A stretch of DNA of 25,885 bases from an uncultured Solimonas sp. Lineage in GTDB: Bacteria; Pseudomonadota; Gammaproteobacteria; Nevskiales; Nevskiaceae. The position numbers and the translations under genes are program-made. Every line of letters begins with the position of its first letter. Position 1 is the stretch's first letter. Below, piece after piece: positions 1 through 8,444 of this stretch. Below the pieces are notes generated by a model. It searched no databases. It saw nothing but the letters and a program-made list of their open reading frames with translations, and was not told where the DNA came from. Where the stretch lies: the NCBI GenBank assembly GCA_946478985.1, contig CAMLDZ010000040.1, forward strand, positions 1 through 25,885, given 5' to 3'.

Positions 1-55
1 GAATACCGGCCTGTCACGCCGGGGGTCGCGGGTTCGAGCCCCGTCCGCTCCGCCA
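1..55 (+). tRNA. tRNA-Asp (GUC anticodon), 3' part
   Basis: The window opens inside a tRNA. Visible are the anticodon stem-loop with anticodon GTC at 13-15 flanked by paired CCGGC and GCCGG arms, a short variable region, the T-arm with the GGTTCGAGCC core at 31-40, the 3' half of the acceptor stem and an encoded CCA at 53-55. The 5' acceptor strand and D-arm lie before the window, so the gene is cut by the window edge and not broken. GTC reads aspartate codons. Confidence 0.95.
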
Positions 56-67
56 CGAAACAAGTAG

Positions 68-90
68 AAGGCGCCGAAAGGCGCCTTTTT
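68..90 (+). terminator. Rho-independent terminator after tRNA-Asp
   Basis: An 8-bp perfect stem, AAGGCGCC at 68-75 and GGCGCCTT at 80-87, closes a GAAA tetraloop and runs into a T tract at 86-90 that continues as CTTTT. It lies 12 bases after the tRNA CCA end and should end the tRNA transcript. Confidence 0.9.
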
Positions 91-132
91 CTTTTGTGCG
101 CGTCGCAAAGGCAGGCGGGCTCGACCGGGCGC

Positions 133-498
133 TTATTCGGTCGGCATCAGATCCTTCAGCGCGCGCCAGCCGCCGTCGACCGACCAGACGTGGCGATAAC
201 CCATCTTCTGCAGATTGTCGGCTGCCAGCGCCGAGCGGAAACCGCCGCCACAGTAAAGAAACAGCGGCGTGTCCTTGTCCGGATGGCGAACCTCGATATC
301 GCGTTCAATGATGCCTTTGCCGAGCCATTCGGCGCCGCGGACATGGCCGGCCGCGTACTCGCTCTCCTCGCGGACGTCGATCAGCCTGGCACCCGCCTCC
401 GCCGCCAGTTTCTCCGGCAACTGGCTGGCGTGGATTTCGCGGACCTTAGCGCGGACGGCGTTGACCAGCGCGAGGAAGCCGGGTGAATGATCGGCCAT
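133..498 (-). CDS. Rhodanese-like sulfurtransferase domain protein
   Basis: A 121-residue single-domain rhodanese. The family moves sulfane sulfur through a persulfide on the active-site cysteine, usually in the cytoplasm. The RLIDVREESEYAAGHV stretch (residues 38-53) is the typical CH2A-like region, and the catalytic loop CGGGFR at 83-88 keeps the cysteine (C83) and the closing arginine of the C-x4-R loop. The C-terminal VDGGW segment (108-111) is also characteristic. There is no signal peptide. The start is supported by an AAGGAG ribosome-binding site about six bases upstream. The gene is divergent from the hydrolase at 561. The sulfur donor and acceptor cannot be told from sequence. Confidence 0.9.
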   Translation of the reverse strand: MADHSPGFLALVNAVRAKVREIHASQLPEKLAAEAGARLIDVREESEYAAGHVRGAEWLGKGIIERDIEVRHPDKDTPLFLYCGGGFRSALAADNLQKMGYRHVWSVDGGWRALKDLMPTE

Positions 499-560
499 GG
501 AATGCTCCTTGGAGGCTCGGGCATGCGTTAGATTAGCGCAGCATTCCGGGAGGCGGTGCG

Positions 561-1340
561 ATGGCGCAGTCTGTGGTGCTGATTCACGGCATGTGGTGCA
601 CCGCGGGGAACTGGCAGAAGGTGCGCCAGTTGCTCAGCGCGCGTGGCTATCACTGCGTGGTGCCGTCGCTGCCGGCGCATGACGCCAGTTCCGACCAGCC
701 GCTGCAGGTGCGTGGCCGGCGTCTGCTCGACTACCTCGGGCATCTGGAACAGATGATCGCGGCGCAGCGCTTCGCTGCGCCGCCGGTGCTGATCGGACAC
801 GGCATGGGCGCGGCTCTGGCCTCGCAGCTGGCGCCGCGAATCGGAGCCCTGGCGCAGGTGCTGCTGACGCCGACGATGCCGGTCGGCTTTTCTCCGAGCA
901 GCCTCGCGGCGCTGACGCCGCAACTTCTGCTGTCGAGCTGGAATGGCGTTCACAAGCCGAGATTCGAGTGGGCGCGCCGCTACCTGTTCAACGGGCTGGC
1001 GCAGGAGCGGCAGCGGGTCCTGTATGAAACGCTGGTCCATGAATCGGTGCGTGCCGCACTGGAACTCGGCCTCGGCCTGGCCGGCGCCGGCGGAGCGACG
1101 GTGCATGCCGATGGCTGTCCGAGTTACGTGGTCAGCTGCGGTCGCGATCGCCTGGTGCCGGCTCGGGTCGGCCGCCGCCTGACGCAGCGCCGCGGCGCTA
1201 CCGCCTTGCGCCACTATCCGCAGCGCGGGCACTGGGTCATCGACGACGACGACACCGAGGAAATGCTGCACGGCATCTGCAGCTGGCTGCGGCCTTTCGA
1301 GCGGCGCGCCGAGCATGCTGGAAGTTCGCCGGCGGGATGA
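561..1340 (+). CDS. Alpha/beta hydrolase fold protein lacking the nucleophile serine
   Basis: A 259-residue alpha/beta hydrolase fold. The oxyanion-hole HGMW motif is at residues 9-12, and the fold then shows the usual cap region and C-terminal acid and histidine in CGRDRLVP (D196) and QRGHW (H224). The nucleophile elbow reads GHGMG (79-83) where active members read G-x-S-x-G, so the catalytic serine position is Gly81 (codon GGC at 801-803, one transition from AGC). As read it should lack ester-hydrolase activity by the usual mechanism. It could be a non-catalytic binding protein, a recently inactivated enzyme, or a sequence error. A GGGAGG ribosome-binding site (548-553) supports the ATG. 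No substrate can be assigned. Confidence 0.85.
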   Translation: MAQSVVLIHGMWCTAGNWQKVRQLLSARGYHCVVPSLPAHDASSDQPLQVRGRRLLDYLGHLEQMIAAQRFAAPPVLIGHGMGAALASQLAPRIGALAQVLLTPTMPVGFSPSSLAALTPQLLLSSWNGVHKPRFEWARRYLFNGLAQERQRVLYETLVHESVRAALELGLGLAGAGGATVHADGCPSYVVSCGRDRLVPARVGRRLTQRRGATALRHYPQRGHWVIDDDDTEEMLHGICSWLRPFERRAEHAGSSPAG

Positions 1341-1462
1341 AGAAAAATTTTTCTTCGGCGATGAAACCAATCGGCCGACGCGATGTTCAAAGACTGTGAA
1401 CACTCCCGGTGTTCATACCACTCCCAACCTTTGCCGGGCATCGATTCGCGTCGGTGCCCGGC
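1339..1462. repeat. Three inverted repeats between converging genes
   Basis: The gap between the hydrolase stop and the end of the DUF6918-like gene holds three separate dyads: a perfect 18-bp palindrome GAAGAAAAATTTTTCTTC at 1339-1356, a 7-bp inverted repeat TGAACAC/GTGTTCA with a 5-base loop at 1397-1415, and an 8-bp inverted repeat GCCGGGCA/TGCCCGGC with a 14-base loop at 1433-1462. None is followed by a good T tract on either strand. They may help end transcription from both sides, but they are not textbook terminators. Confidence 0.6.
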
Positions 1463-1485
1463 GCTCTCTTTGGCGGCGCGGGAGT

Positions 1486-1926
1486 TCAGAGATAGCCGCG
1501 GATCAGTCGGCCCAGCGCCGGTATCGCGCTGGCGACCTCGTCTTCGGCAAACCCGCGCATCTTGCCGTAAACCGATTTGACGGCCGTGTTGCTGCTGGCC
1601 GCAATACGCGCATCGGCGACGCCGAGCAGGCGGGCCACGGCGTCCGGGCTGCGTTTCTGCAGGAACACGCTGAAGTCGCCATCGGCGCCATTCAGAAATT
1701 CTTCATACAGGGGTTGCAGCGCAACGATAAACTCAGGCGCGAGCCTCTGGGTGGCGCGCGCCAGCAGATCCGGCTTGGCGGTTTTCAGCATTGCCAGCCC
1801 GGCGCGGATGCCGGCACCGCGCAGGCCCGAGCGACTGCGGACATGGTCTTCGACCAGCTGTAACAGGTCGGCGGCGAACAGATCCCTCTGGCGCGGCGAC
1901 CACAGGATGTCGATCAATTTCTTCAC
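1486..1926 (-). CDS. DUF6918-like small uncharacterised protein
   Basis: Read from the GTG at 1926 this gives 146 residues starting VKKLIDILW, which I consider the family-like start. An in-frame ATG at 2073 would add 49 residues, but they would run entirely inside the divergent kinase gene. The body (LLQLVEDHV, then a Gly-rich GLRGAGIRAG turn, RLAPEF, LYEEF, KMRGFAEDEVASAIPALGRLI) matches my memory of the uncharacterised DUF6918 family. It is helical, soluble and has no signal peptide. No biochemical role is known to me. It sits head to head with the ABC1 kinase, which hints at a link but proves nothing. The start is uncertain because no clear ribosome-binding site precedes it. Confidence 0.65.
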   Translation of the reverse strand: MKKLIDILWSPRQRDLFAADLLQLVEDHVRSRSGLRGAGIRAGLAMLKTAKPDLLARATQRLAPEFIVALQPLYEEFLNGADGDFSVFLQKRSPDAVARLLGVADARIAASSNTAVKSVYGKMRGFAEDEVASAIPALGRLIRGYL

Positions 1927-1936
1927 GGTTCGATAG

Positions 1937-3349
1937 ATGAGTGCAGACCCCAAGTGGCGCGGCAAGCCTAGCATCTCGGCCCTGAAAACCCGGCCGATCG
2001 AGCGCAGCGTGGCGCTGACCAAGCTGGGAGTGGGTGCGGGCGCCAAGTTGATGGCGCACTCGATCGCCAACATCTTTCGCGGCGAGATCGCCCGCGACCA
2101 CGCCGACCGCGAGTTCTACGAGCGTCAGGCGCAGATCCTGGCCGACGAGCTCGGCAAGCTCAAAGGCAGCGTGATGAAGGCCGGGCAGATGCTGTCGCTG
2201 TATGGCCAGTACTTCCTGCCCGAGGAAGCGGTCACCGTGCTGTCGCAACTGCAGGACGATACGCCGCCGGTAGACTGGAAGGTCGTCGAACCGGTGCTGC
2301 AGAAGGCGATCGGCCGGAGCCGCCTGCGCGAGCTGGAGATCGATCCGGAGCCGCTGGCGGCGGCGTCGCTGGGGCAGGTGCATCGGGCACTGCGGCGGCA
2401 AGACGGCCTCGAACTCTGCGTGAAGATCCAGTACCCGGGCGTCGCCGACGCGATCGAGAGCGATATCCGCAGCCTGTCGGGTTTGCTGTTGATGACGCGG
2501 CTGACGCCTCGCGGACTCGATCTGCGGCCGGTGTTCAACGAAGTGCGCGAGATGCTGTATCGCGAGGTCGATTACGAAGCCGAGGCGCATTTCACCAAGA
2601 CCTTCGCCGAGCGGCTGGCCTGCGATTCGCGCTATGTGGTGCCGCGCGTGATCGACGCTTACTCGAGTGCGCAGGTGCTGACCACCACCTACGAGCACAA
2701 CCTGCACGTCCGCGATCCGCAGGTACAGGCGCTAAGCCAGGCCCGCCGCAACCGCCTGGGTTCGGCTTTTCTCGAACTGTTCTTCAACGAATTCTTCCGC
2801 TGGGGTCTTGTGCAATCGGACCCGCATTTCGGCAACTACCGGTTGCGTTTGGGTGCCAATGCCGACGAGGACCGCATCGTCCTGCTCGACTTCGGCGCCA
2901 CGCGGGTGTTCGGCCGCGGCTTCATCGAGAGTTACAGCGATATCGTCGAGGGGGCGCTGCAGCGCGATCGCGAGCAGTTGCTGCGGGGGGCGGTGGCGAT
3001 CGGACTGATGCAGAAGAGCTTCCCCAAAAGCGTCACCGATGCGTTTGCGGCCATGTGCGAATCCATCGTCGAGCCGTTCGAGACGCCGCAGGGCTCCCGT
3101 GCCCCGGCGGCGCTGTTCAACGAGCAGGGTGCGTATCGCTGGGGACATAGCGATTTGCCGATGCGCAGCGGCAAGATCGCCGCGACCAACGCCTTGTCCG
3201 TGCACTTTCGCGTGCCGCCGCGAGAGATCGTTTTCCTGCATCGCCGGCTCGCCGGCGTCTTCATCATGCTGGCGACGCTGCGTTGCGAGCTGTGTTCGCG
3301 GCCGCTGCTGATCGACGCCCTGCGCGACGCCCGGCTCGGCAACGGGTAG
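1937..3349 (+). CDS. ABC1/UbiB (ADCK-like) atypical kinase family protein
   Basis: A 470-residue member of the ABC1/ADCK/UbiB family, atypical kinase-like ATPases often linked to quinone or lipid metabolism. All family signatures are present: the KxGQ motif KAGQ (81-84), the alanine-rich nucleotide loop AAASLGQVH (141-149) in place of a canonical P-loop, a candidate ATP-binding lysine in CVKIQYPG (K163), the catalytic-loop equivalent DPHFGN (295-300) and DFG (318-320). The usual histidine-alanine before DPH is QS here. No C-terminal membrane segments like those of UbiB are evident, so it is closer to the soluble AarF/ABC1 group. A TAG stop immediately precedes the ATG, which makes 1937 the earliest possible start. 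Its substrate is unknown. Confidence 0.88.
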   Translation: MSADPKWRGKPSISALKTRPIERSVALTKLGVGAGAKLMAHSIANIFRGEIARDHADREFYERQAQILADELGKLKGSVMKAGQMLSLYGQYFLPEEAVTVLSQLQDDTPPVDWKVVEPVLQKAIGRSRLRELEIDPEPLAAASLGQVHRALRRQDGLELCVKIQYPGVADAIESDIRSLSGLLLMTRLTPRGLDLRPVFNEVREMLYREVDYEAEAHFTKTFAERLACDSRYVVPRVIDAYSSAQVLTTTYEHNLHVRDPQVQALSQARRNRLGSAFLELFFNEFFRWGLVQSDPHFGNYRLRLGANADEDRIVLLDFGATRVFGRGFIESYSDIVEGALQRDREQLLRGAVAIGLMQKSFPKSVTDAFAAMCESIVEPFETPQGSRAPAALFNEQGAYRWGHSDLPMRSGKIAATNALSVHFRVPPREIVFLHRRLAGVFIMLATLRCELCSRPLLIDALRDARLGNG

Positions 3350-3360
3350 GCAACGGGTAG
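3339..3360 (+). repeat. 11-bp tandem duplication over a stop codon
   Basis: The 11-mer GCAACGGGTAG occurs twice without a gap, at 3339-3349 and 3350-3360. The first copy supplies the TAG that ends the kinase gene. The second copy lies just outside the gene. Confidence 0.9.
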
Positions 3361-3390
3361 GCCGTACAGCCAGGCGGATTTGTCCGCTCG

Positions 3391-3423
3391 TTCAATTCGC
3401 CATGCGAGGGCCTTCGCTAGGAT
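3391..3423 (+). promoter_or_regulatory. Possible promoter for the DUF1329 gene
   Basis: A TAGGAT hexamer at 3418-3423 is a fair -10 match and lies 65 bases before the DUF1329 ATG. A -35 element is poor: TTCGCC at 3396-3401 with a 16-base spacer is the best candidate. A small dyad GCGGA/TCCGC at 3374-3387 lies just upstream. Motif resemblance only. Confidence 0.3.
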
Positions 3424-3488
3424 CGCCCCAGCGCCATATCGCGCACGAGAAGCCGCGCACGCGGCCGCATGCATCGAGGAGAGCGGCA

Positions 3489-4841
3489 ATGAAAACCCAG
3501 TACACCGTCTGCGCGGTCGCGGCGGCCGTCGTCCTGCTGGCAGGGCAGGCCTACGCCAAGGTCGGGCAGGGCGAGGCCGATGCGCTCGGCAAGACGCTGA
3601 CGCCGGTGGGCGCCGAGAGGGCCGGCAACAAGGAAGGCACGATTCCCGAATGGACGCCGGAACCGCAGCGCGGCCCGCCGTCCGGCGATTTTCCGGCCAA
3701 TCCGAAGATCGATGGTGACAAGCCGCTGTTCACGATCAGCAAGGCCAACATGGCGCAGTATGGCGCCAAGCTGACCGAAGGCCACAAGAAGCTGCTGTCG
3801 ACCTATGACAGCTACAAGATGAACGTCTACCCCTCGCATCGCCTGGTCGACTGGCCCAGCCAGATCAAGGAGGCGACGCTCAAGAACGCGAGCAGCTGCG
3901 AGATGCAGGGCAGCGATCTGCTCAACAACTGCACCCTCGGGTTTCCGTTTCCGATTCCGAAGACCGGCCCGGAGCCGATCTGGAACCACAAGCTCAAATG
4001 GCGCGGCGAGGCGGTCACGCGCTACAACAACCAGCTCATCGTACAGGCCAGTGGCGACTATCAACTGACCAAGATCATCGAGGACGTGACGTTTCCGTAT
4101 GCCTCGATCAAGAGTCCGCAGCCGCTGGGCGGTGGCCCTGGCCAGTACCTGACCTACCTGTCACGGGTCGTGGCGCCGACGCGTCTGGCGGGCACCTTCG
4201 TCCTGGTCTACGACAAGACCGGCAGCGGCACAGAAGGTCGCGTTGCTTACCTGGGTACACCGGGCCTGCGGCTGCGCCGCGCGCCGACGGTCTGCTGCGA
4301 CAACCCGTACGAAGGCTCGGACGGGCATCAGTTCTACGATCAGGTCGACATGTACAACGGCGTGCTCGAGCGCTACGACTGGAAGCTGGTCGGCAAGAAG
4401 GAGATCTACATTCCGTACAACTCCAATCGCATTGCCGGCCGCCAGACCAAGTACAAGGATTTCGCGCGGCCCAAGCATCTCAACCAGGATCTGCCGCGCT
4501 ACGAACTGCACCGGGTCTGGGTGGTCGAGGCCAATCTCAAGCCGGGGACCAGCCATCGCTTCAAGACGCGCCGTTTCTACGTCGACGAGGACAGCTGGAC
4601 GATCGCCGCAGTCGACAACTACGACGTCCGCGATCAGCTCTATCAATTCCAGGAAGGTCACATCATCAGCGCGCCGAACATCCATTCGGCGACGACGGTG
4701 CCTGAAGTGATCTACCACTTCGACTCCGGCCGCTACTTCATCACCGCGGCCTGGAACGAAGACAAGCCGATCGACGCGACCGTCACCTTCCGGCCCGACT
4801 ACTTCACGCCGGCATCGGTGCAGAAGATGAAGCCCAAGTAA
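3489..4841 (+). CDS. DUF1329 domain exported protein
   Basis: A 450-residue precursor with a clear Sec signal peptide: MKTQ start, hydrophobic core over about residues 8-19, and probable cleavage after AYA at about 23. The mature part matches the DUF1329 family: the early GKTLTPVGAERAGNKEG segment, PEWTPEP, the NCTLGFPFPIP segment, and a C-terminal RRFYVDEDSWTIAAVD-type strand region resembling lipoprotein-carrier folds. DUF1329 proteins are periplasmic, and in many bacteria their genes sit with DUF1302 porin-like and RND-type genes in hydrophobic-substrate catabolic clusters. No such partner is next to it here. A GAGGAGA ribosome-binding site at 3477-3483 selects this ATG over the upstream in-frame ATG at 3402. 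A strong terminator follows. Confidence 0.88.
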   Translation: MKTQYTVCAVAAAVVLLAGQAYAKVGQGEADALGKTLTPVGAERAGNKEGTIPEWTPEPQRGPPSGDFPANPKIDGDKPLFTISKANMAQYGAKLTEGHKKLLSTYDSYKMNVYPSHRLVDWPSQIKEATLKNASSCEMQGSDLLNNCTLGFPFPIPKTGPEPIWNHKLKWRGEAVTRYNNQLIVQASGDYQLTKIIEDVTFPYASIKSPQPLGGGPGQYLTYLSRVVAPTRLAGTFVLVYDKTGSGTEGRVAYLGTPGLRLRRAPTVCCDNPYEGSDGHQFYDQVDMYNGVLERYDWKLVGKKEIYIPYNSNRIAGRQTKYKDFARPKHLNQDLPRYELHRVWVVEANLKPGTSHRFKTRRFYVDEDSWTIAAVDNYDVRDQLYQFQEGHIISAPNIHSATTVPEVIYHFDSGRYFITAAWNEDKPIDATVTFRPDYFTPASVQKMKPK

Positions 4842-4868
4842 GCGGGCCTGCCGCGGCTTGCAGTCTCG

Positions 4869-4898
4869 GCCGCCGGAGCGATCCGGCGGCTTTTTTTT
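4869..4898 (+). terminator. Rho-independent terminator after the DUF1329 gene
   Basis: A perfect 9-bp stem, GCCGCCGGA at 4869-4877 and TCCGGCGGC at 4882-4890, encloses a GCGA loop and is followed by eight T residues at 4891-4898. It ends only 19 bases before the next ATG at 4918, so it also sits directly in front of the DUF2505 gene. Confidence 0.93.
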
Positions 4899-4917
4899 CG
4901 TTGCGCAGGATCTGCAG

Positions 4918-5421
4918 ATGAAATACCAGGAAACACAGGCCTTCGACCGTGCGGTGCAGACCGTACTGGCGATGTTCGTCGATCGCCGCTACTTCGAGCG
5001 CAAGAGCGCCCGGCTCGGCTATCGCGAAGCGCAGGTGCTCGAGTTCCGGCAGGACGCGCGACAGTCCTGCCTGCGTTTGCGCTATCAGGCGACGGCGCGG
5101 CTGCCGCTGCCGGATTTCGCGCGGCGCTTCGTGCCAGGCCTGCAGGCCGTGACCGAAACCCATCAATGGGATCTGCCGTCGGCCAGTGGCCACCTCGACA
5201 TCGAGATCGCCGGACTGCCGCTGCGGATCGGCGTCGACATGCGCCTGCAGCAAACCGAGACCGGCTGCGAAAACCACCTGGACTGGGATATCCACTGCGC
5301 CGTGCCGCTGATTGGCGCTAAGCTCGAAAACCTCCTGCAGGCCGAATTGCAGGCGCGCTCGGCTGCCGACTACGCGGCATCACTGCAGTTGCTCGCCCAC
5401 TACGGAGCGGAAGTGCCATGA
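4918..5421 (+). CDS. DUF2505 domain (START-like fold) protein
   Basis: A 167-residue protein beginning MKYQETQAFDRAVQTV with AMFVDRRYFERKSARLG after it, the layout of the DUF2505 family, which is predicted to take a START/SRPBCC-like hydrophobic-cavity fold. It has no signal peptide or membrane segment. The ATG at 4918 is chosen because upstream in-frame codons would run through the terminator hairpin. The ribosome-binding site is weak (AGGAT at 4908-4912). Its stop overlaps the DUF2970 ATG, so the two are coupled. The ligand is unknown. Confidence 0.82.
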   Translation: MKYQETQAFDRAVQTVLAMFVDRRYFERKSARLGYREAQVLEFRQDARQSCLRLRYQATARLPLPDFARRFVPGLQAVTETHQWDLPSASGHLDIEIAGLPLRIGVDMRLQQTETGCENHLDWDIHCAVPLIGAKLENLLQAELQARSAADYAASLQLLAHYGAEVP

Positions 5422-5654
5422 CCCACACACCCGATCGCCAGACGCCGCCCGACGATCAGCGCATGACGCTGTGGCAGACGATGCAGAGTGTCGGCGCCTC
5501 GCTGTTCGGTGTGCAGAGCAGTCGCAACCGGCAGCGTGATTTCAGTCACGGCAAGCCGAGCCACTTCATCATCGTCGGCTTGCTGGCAGTGGCGGCGTTC
5601 ATTGCCGTGCTCGTGCTGATCGTGCAGCTGGTATTGCGCCACGCGGGTCTTTGA
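5418..5654 (+). CDS. DUF2970 small membrane protein
   Basis: A 78-residue protein matching DUF2970: TLWQTMQSVGASLFGVQSS (residues 17-35) and then the very characteristic GKPSHFIIVGLL (45-56), which begins the single transmembrane helix at about 49-73. The length is typical. The first about 45 residues should face the cytoplasm. Its ATG overlaps the stop of the DUF2505 gene (ATGA), which indicates translational coupling. Function is not known. DUF2970 proteins are common in beta- and gammaproteobacteria. Confidence 0.88.
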   Translation: MTHTPDRQTPPDDQRMTLWQTMQSVGASLFGVQSSRNRQRDFSHGKPSHFIIVGLLAVAAFIAVLVLIVQLVLRHAGL

Positions 5655-5833
5655 TCCCGCATCGCTAGGGAGATCGCGGCCGTGCCGAGGCGGGCAAGGG
5701 TCCGGGCTGATCCTCTCTGGCGGGCGCCTCCACCGTCGGCGCTTGCAGGGTGCCACCTGGGCTGGCTGCGGAACGCCGCGCTCGGCGAGTTCATGCCAGC
5801 GGAACTGTTGCGCCAGGGAATCGCTGGCGGCTC

Positions 5834-8425
5834 CTAGGATTCCTGCATGCGCTTCTTCTTGAGGCGATACAGCGCATCGAGGGCCTCGCGTGGCGACAGC
5901 GCGTCCGGGTCCAGCGCGTCGAGCAGCTTGAGCGTCGGTGATGGCGGCGCCTCGAACAGCGGCAGCTGCGGACTGGCGCCGGCGCGCGCCGGAATCGATT
6001 TGGCGATCTCGCCGCTTTCGAGCATCTGCAGATAGCTGCGCGCAGCGCCGATCACCTTCGGCGGTACGCCGGCCAGCGCTGCCACCTGCAGGCCGTAGGA
6101 GCGGTTCGCCGGACCGGCCTTGACGTGGTGCAGGAAAACCAGCCGTTCCTGTCCGGCGTCGTGGTACTCGGCAGCATCCAGATGCACGTTGGCGACGCCA
6201 GCCAGCGAGCGCTCCAGTTCAGTCAGCTCGAAATAATGCGTCGCGAACAGCGTGAAGGCACCGACGTCGCTGGCCAGATGCTCGGCGACTGCACGCGCCA
6301 GCGACAGGCCGTCGTAGGTCGAGGTGCCGCGGCCGATCTCGTCCATCAGCACCAGGCTTTCGCGCGTGGCGTTGTGCAGGATGTTGGCGGTCTCGCTCAT
6401 CTCGACCATGAAGGTCGACTGGCCGGCGGCCAGATCATCGGCGGCGCCGATGCGCGTGAAGATGCGGTCGACAGGCCCGATCCGCGCCGCCGCCGCCGGT
6501 ACGAAGCTGCCGGCATGGGCGAGCAGCACGATCAGCGCCGACTGCCGCATGAAGGTTGATTTGCCGCCCATGTTGGGGCCGGTGATCACGAGCAGCCGCT
6601 GGCTGTCGGACAGCAGCAGATCGTTGGGTACGAAAGGCTCGCGCAGGTGCTGCTCGACCACCGGATGGCGCCCCTCCCGGATGTCGATGCAGGGCTGCGC
6701 GATCAGCTCCGGCCGGCACCAGCGCAGGCTGCGCGCGCGCTCGGCGAAACACGCCAGGACGTCGAGTTCGGCCACTGCCTGCGCCATCGCCTGCAGCGGC
6801 GCCAGATCGGTGGCGACGCGGTCGAGCAGGGCTTCGTAGAGTTCCCTTTCACGCGCCAGCGCGCGATCGCGCGCACCGAGCACCTGGTCCTCGAACTGCT
6901 TCAGTTCTTCGGTGATGTAGCGCTCGTAATGCGTCAGGGTCTGGCGCCGCGAGTAGCGCGCCGGGATCTTCGCTGAGTGCGTCTTGCCGGCCTCCAGGTA
7001 GTAGCCGTGCACGCGGTTGTAGCCGACCTTCAGGCTCTCGATGCCGGTGGCGGCGCGTTCGCGCGACTCAAGCTCCACGAGGAAGCCATCGGCATTGGTG
7101 GACAGGGCGCGCAGTTCGTCGAGCGTGCCGTCGAAGCCCTGTCGGAACACGCCACCGTCGCGCGCCAGCAGCGGCAGCTCGTCGGCAAGCGCGGCGGCGA
7201 GGTGCGCCGCCAGCATGCGGTGCTCGCCCAGGTGTGCCGCCAGTTCGCTGATCAGCGGTGCCTCGATCTCGCGCAGCGCTTCGAGCAGCCGCGGCAGTGC
7301 CTGCAGGCTGTTGCGCAACCCTGCCAGGTCGCGCGGCCGCGCCGAGCGCAGGGCGACGCGGGCGAGGATGCGTTCGACGTCGGCGATCTCGCGTAGTTCG
7401 CGGCGCAGGCATTCATCGCCGCTGCCTTGCGGGCGCGGGTCGCCGAGGCGCGTCACCGCGTCGTAGCGGGCATTGAGCACGGCATGGCTGCGCAGCGGTC
7501 GCGTCAGCCAGCGGCACAGCGCACGTGCGCCCATCGCGGTGACGCAGGAATCGACGACGCGCAGCAGCGTGTGTTCGTCGCCGCCGGACAGGGTACGGTC
7601 GATCTCCAGATTGCGCCGCGTCGTCGCGTCGAGGATCAGCGCGTCGCCCGGCGTTTCGATGCGCAGGCCGGTCAGATGCGGCAGAGCCGCTTTCTGGGTG
7701 TCCTGCACGTACTGCAACAGACCGCCGGCGGCTGCGATCGCGGCGTCCAGGCCATCGGCGCCAAAGCCGCGCAGATCCTGGGTGCGGAACTGCTCGCAGA
7801 GCAGGCGCTGCGCCGAGGCCGGATCGAAGTGCCAGGGCGGCCGGGCGCGCGGATTGAACTGTGCGAATGGCAGGTCGAGGCCGTCCGGCGCCAGCAGTTC
7901 GCTGGGCTGCAAGCGGTACAACTCGGCCGCCAGTTCGGTCTCCGAGGCGGTCTGCAGCACGCTGAAACGGCCGGACGACAGCTCCAGCCAGGCCAGGCCG
8001 CAGTTCGCGTCGATGCGGCAGATCGCGGCGAGCAGGGTTTGCGTACGGGCGTCGAGCAGGGCCTCATCGGTGGCGGTGCCGGGAGTGACGATGCGCGTGA
8101 CCTCGCGGCGCACCGGCCCCTTCTCGGCGCCGACTTCGCCGACCTGCTCGGCGATCACCGCCGATTCGCCGGCCTTGATCAGCCGCGCCAGATACTGCTC
8201 CAGCGCGTGGTGCGGCACGCCGGCCATCACGACCGGTTGGCCGGCGGACTCGCCGCGCCGCGTCAGGGTGATGTTGAGCAGGCTCGCGGCCTTGCGGGCG
8301 TCGTCGTAGAACAGCTCGTAGAAATCGCCCATGCGGAACAGCACCAGCGTGTCCGGGTGTCGGGACTTGATGGTGAAGAATTGCTGCATCAGCGGGGTGT
8401 GCTCGCTGAACGGGGCGGAGGTCAT
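5834..8425 (-). CDS. mutS: DNA mismatch repair ATPase MutS
   Basis: An 863-residue MutS, the mismatch sensor of methyl-directed-type repair acting as a dimer or tetramer with MutL. The N-terminal mismatch-binding motif GDFYELF places the intercalating F-x-E at F35 and E37. Connector, lever and clamp regions follow. The ABC-type ATPase has Walker [10 protein letters not shown] (616-624), Walker B LVLMDE (691-696), the GRGTSTYDG segment (698-706) and an ATHYFEL histidine motif. The C-terminus carries a helix-rich [17 protein letters not shown] tail of the tetramerisation type. Nothing essential is missing. The gene is divergent from the DAHP synthase across 56 bases and has no strong ribosome-binding site in front of its ATG. 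Confidence 0.98.
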   Translation of the reverse strand: MTSAPFSEHTPLMQQFFTIKSRHPDTLVLFRMGDFYELFYDDARKAASLLNITLTRRGESAGQPVVMAGVPHHALEQYLARLIKAGESAVIAEQVGEVGAEKGPVRREVTRIVTPGTATDEALLDARTQTLLAAICRIDANCGLAWLELSSGRFSVLQTASETELAAELYRLQPSELLAPDGLDLPFAQFNPRARPPWHFDPASAQRLLCEQFRTQDLRGFGADGLDAAIAAAGGLLQYVQDTQKAALPHLTGLRIETPGDALILDATTRRNLEIDRTLSGGDEHTLLRVVDSCVTAMGARALCRWLTRPLRSHAVLNARYDAVTRLGDPRPQGSGDECLRRELREIADVERILARVALRSARPRDLAGLRNSLQALPRLLEALREIEAPLISELAAHLGEHRMLAAHLAAALADELPLLARDGGVFRQGFDGTLDELRALSTNADGFLVELESRERAATGIESLKVGYNRVHGYYLEAGKTHSAKIPARYSRRQTLTHYERYITEELKQFEDQVLGARDRALARERELYEALLDRVATDLAPLQAMAQAVAELDVLACFAERARSLRWCRPELIAQPCIDIREGRHPVVEQHLREPFVPNDLLLSDSQRLLVITGPNMGGKSTFMRQSALIVLLAHAGSFVPAAAARIGPVDRIFTRIGAADDLAAGQSTFMVEMSETANILHNATRESLVLMDEIGRGTSTYDGLSLARAVAEHLASDVGAFTLFATHYFELTELERSLAGVANVHLDAAEYHDAGQERLVFLHHVKAGPANRSYGLQVAALAGVPPKVIGAARSYLQMLESGEIAKSIPARAGASPQLPLFEAPPSPTLKLLDALDPDALSPREALDALYRLKKKRMQES

Positions 8426-8444
8426 CGGGATCTGGAGCGGGGCC

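Noticed and set aside
5655..5833. Gap between DUF2970 and mutS as a possible small gene or terminator
   Set aside because: I saw no T-tailed hairpin and no credible reading frame in these 179 bases.
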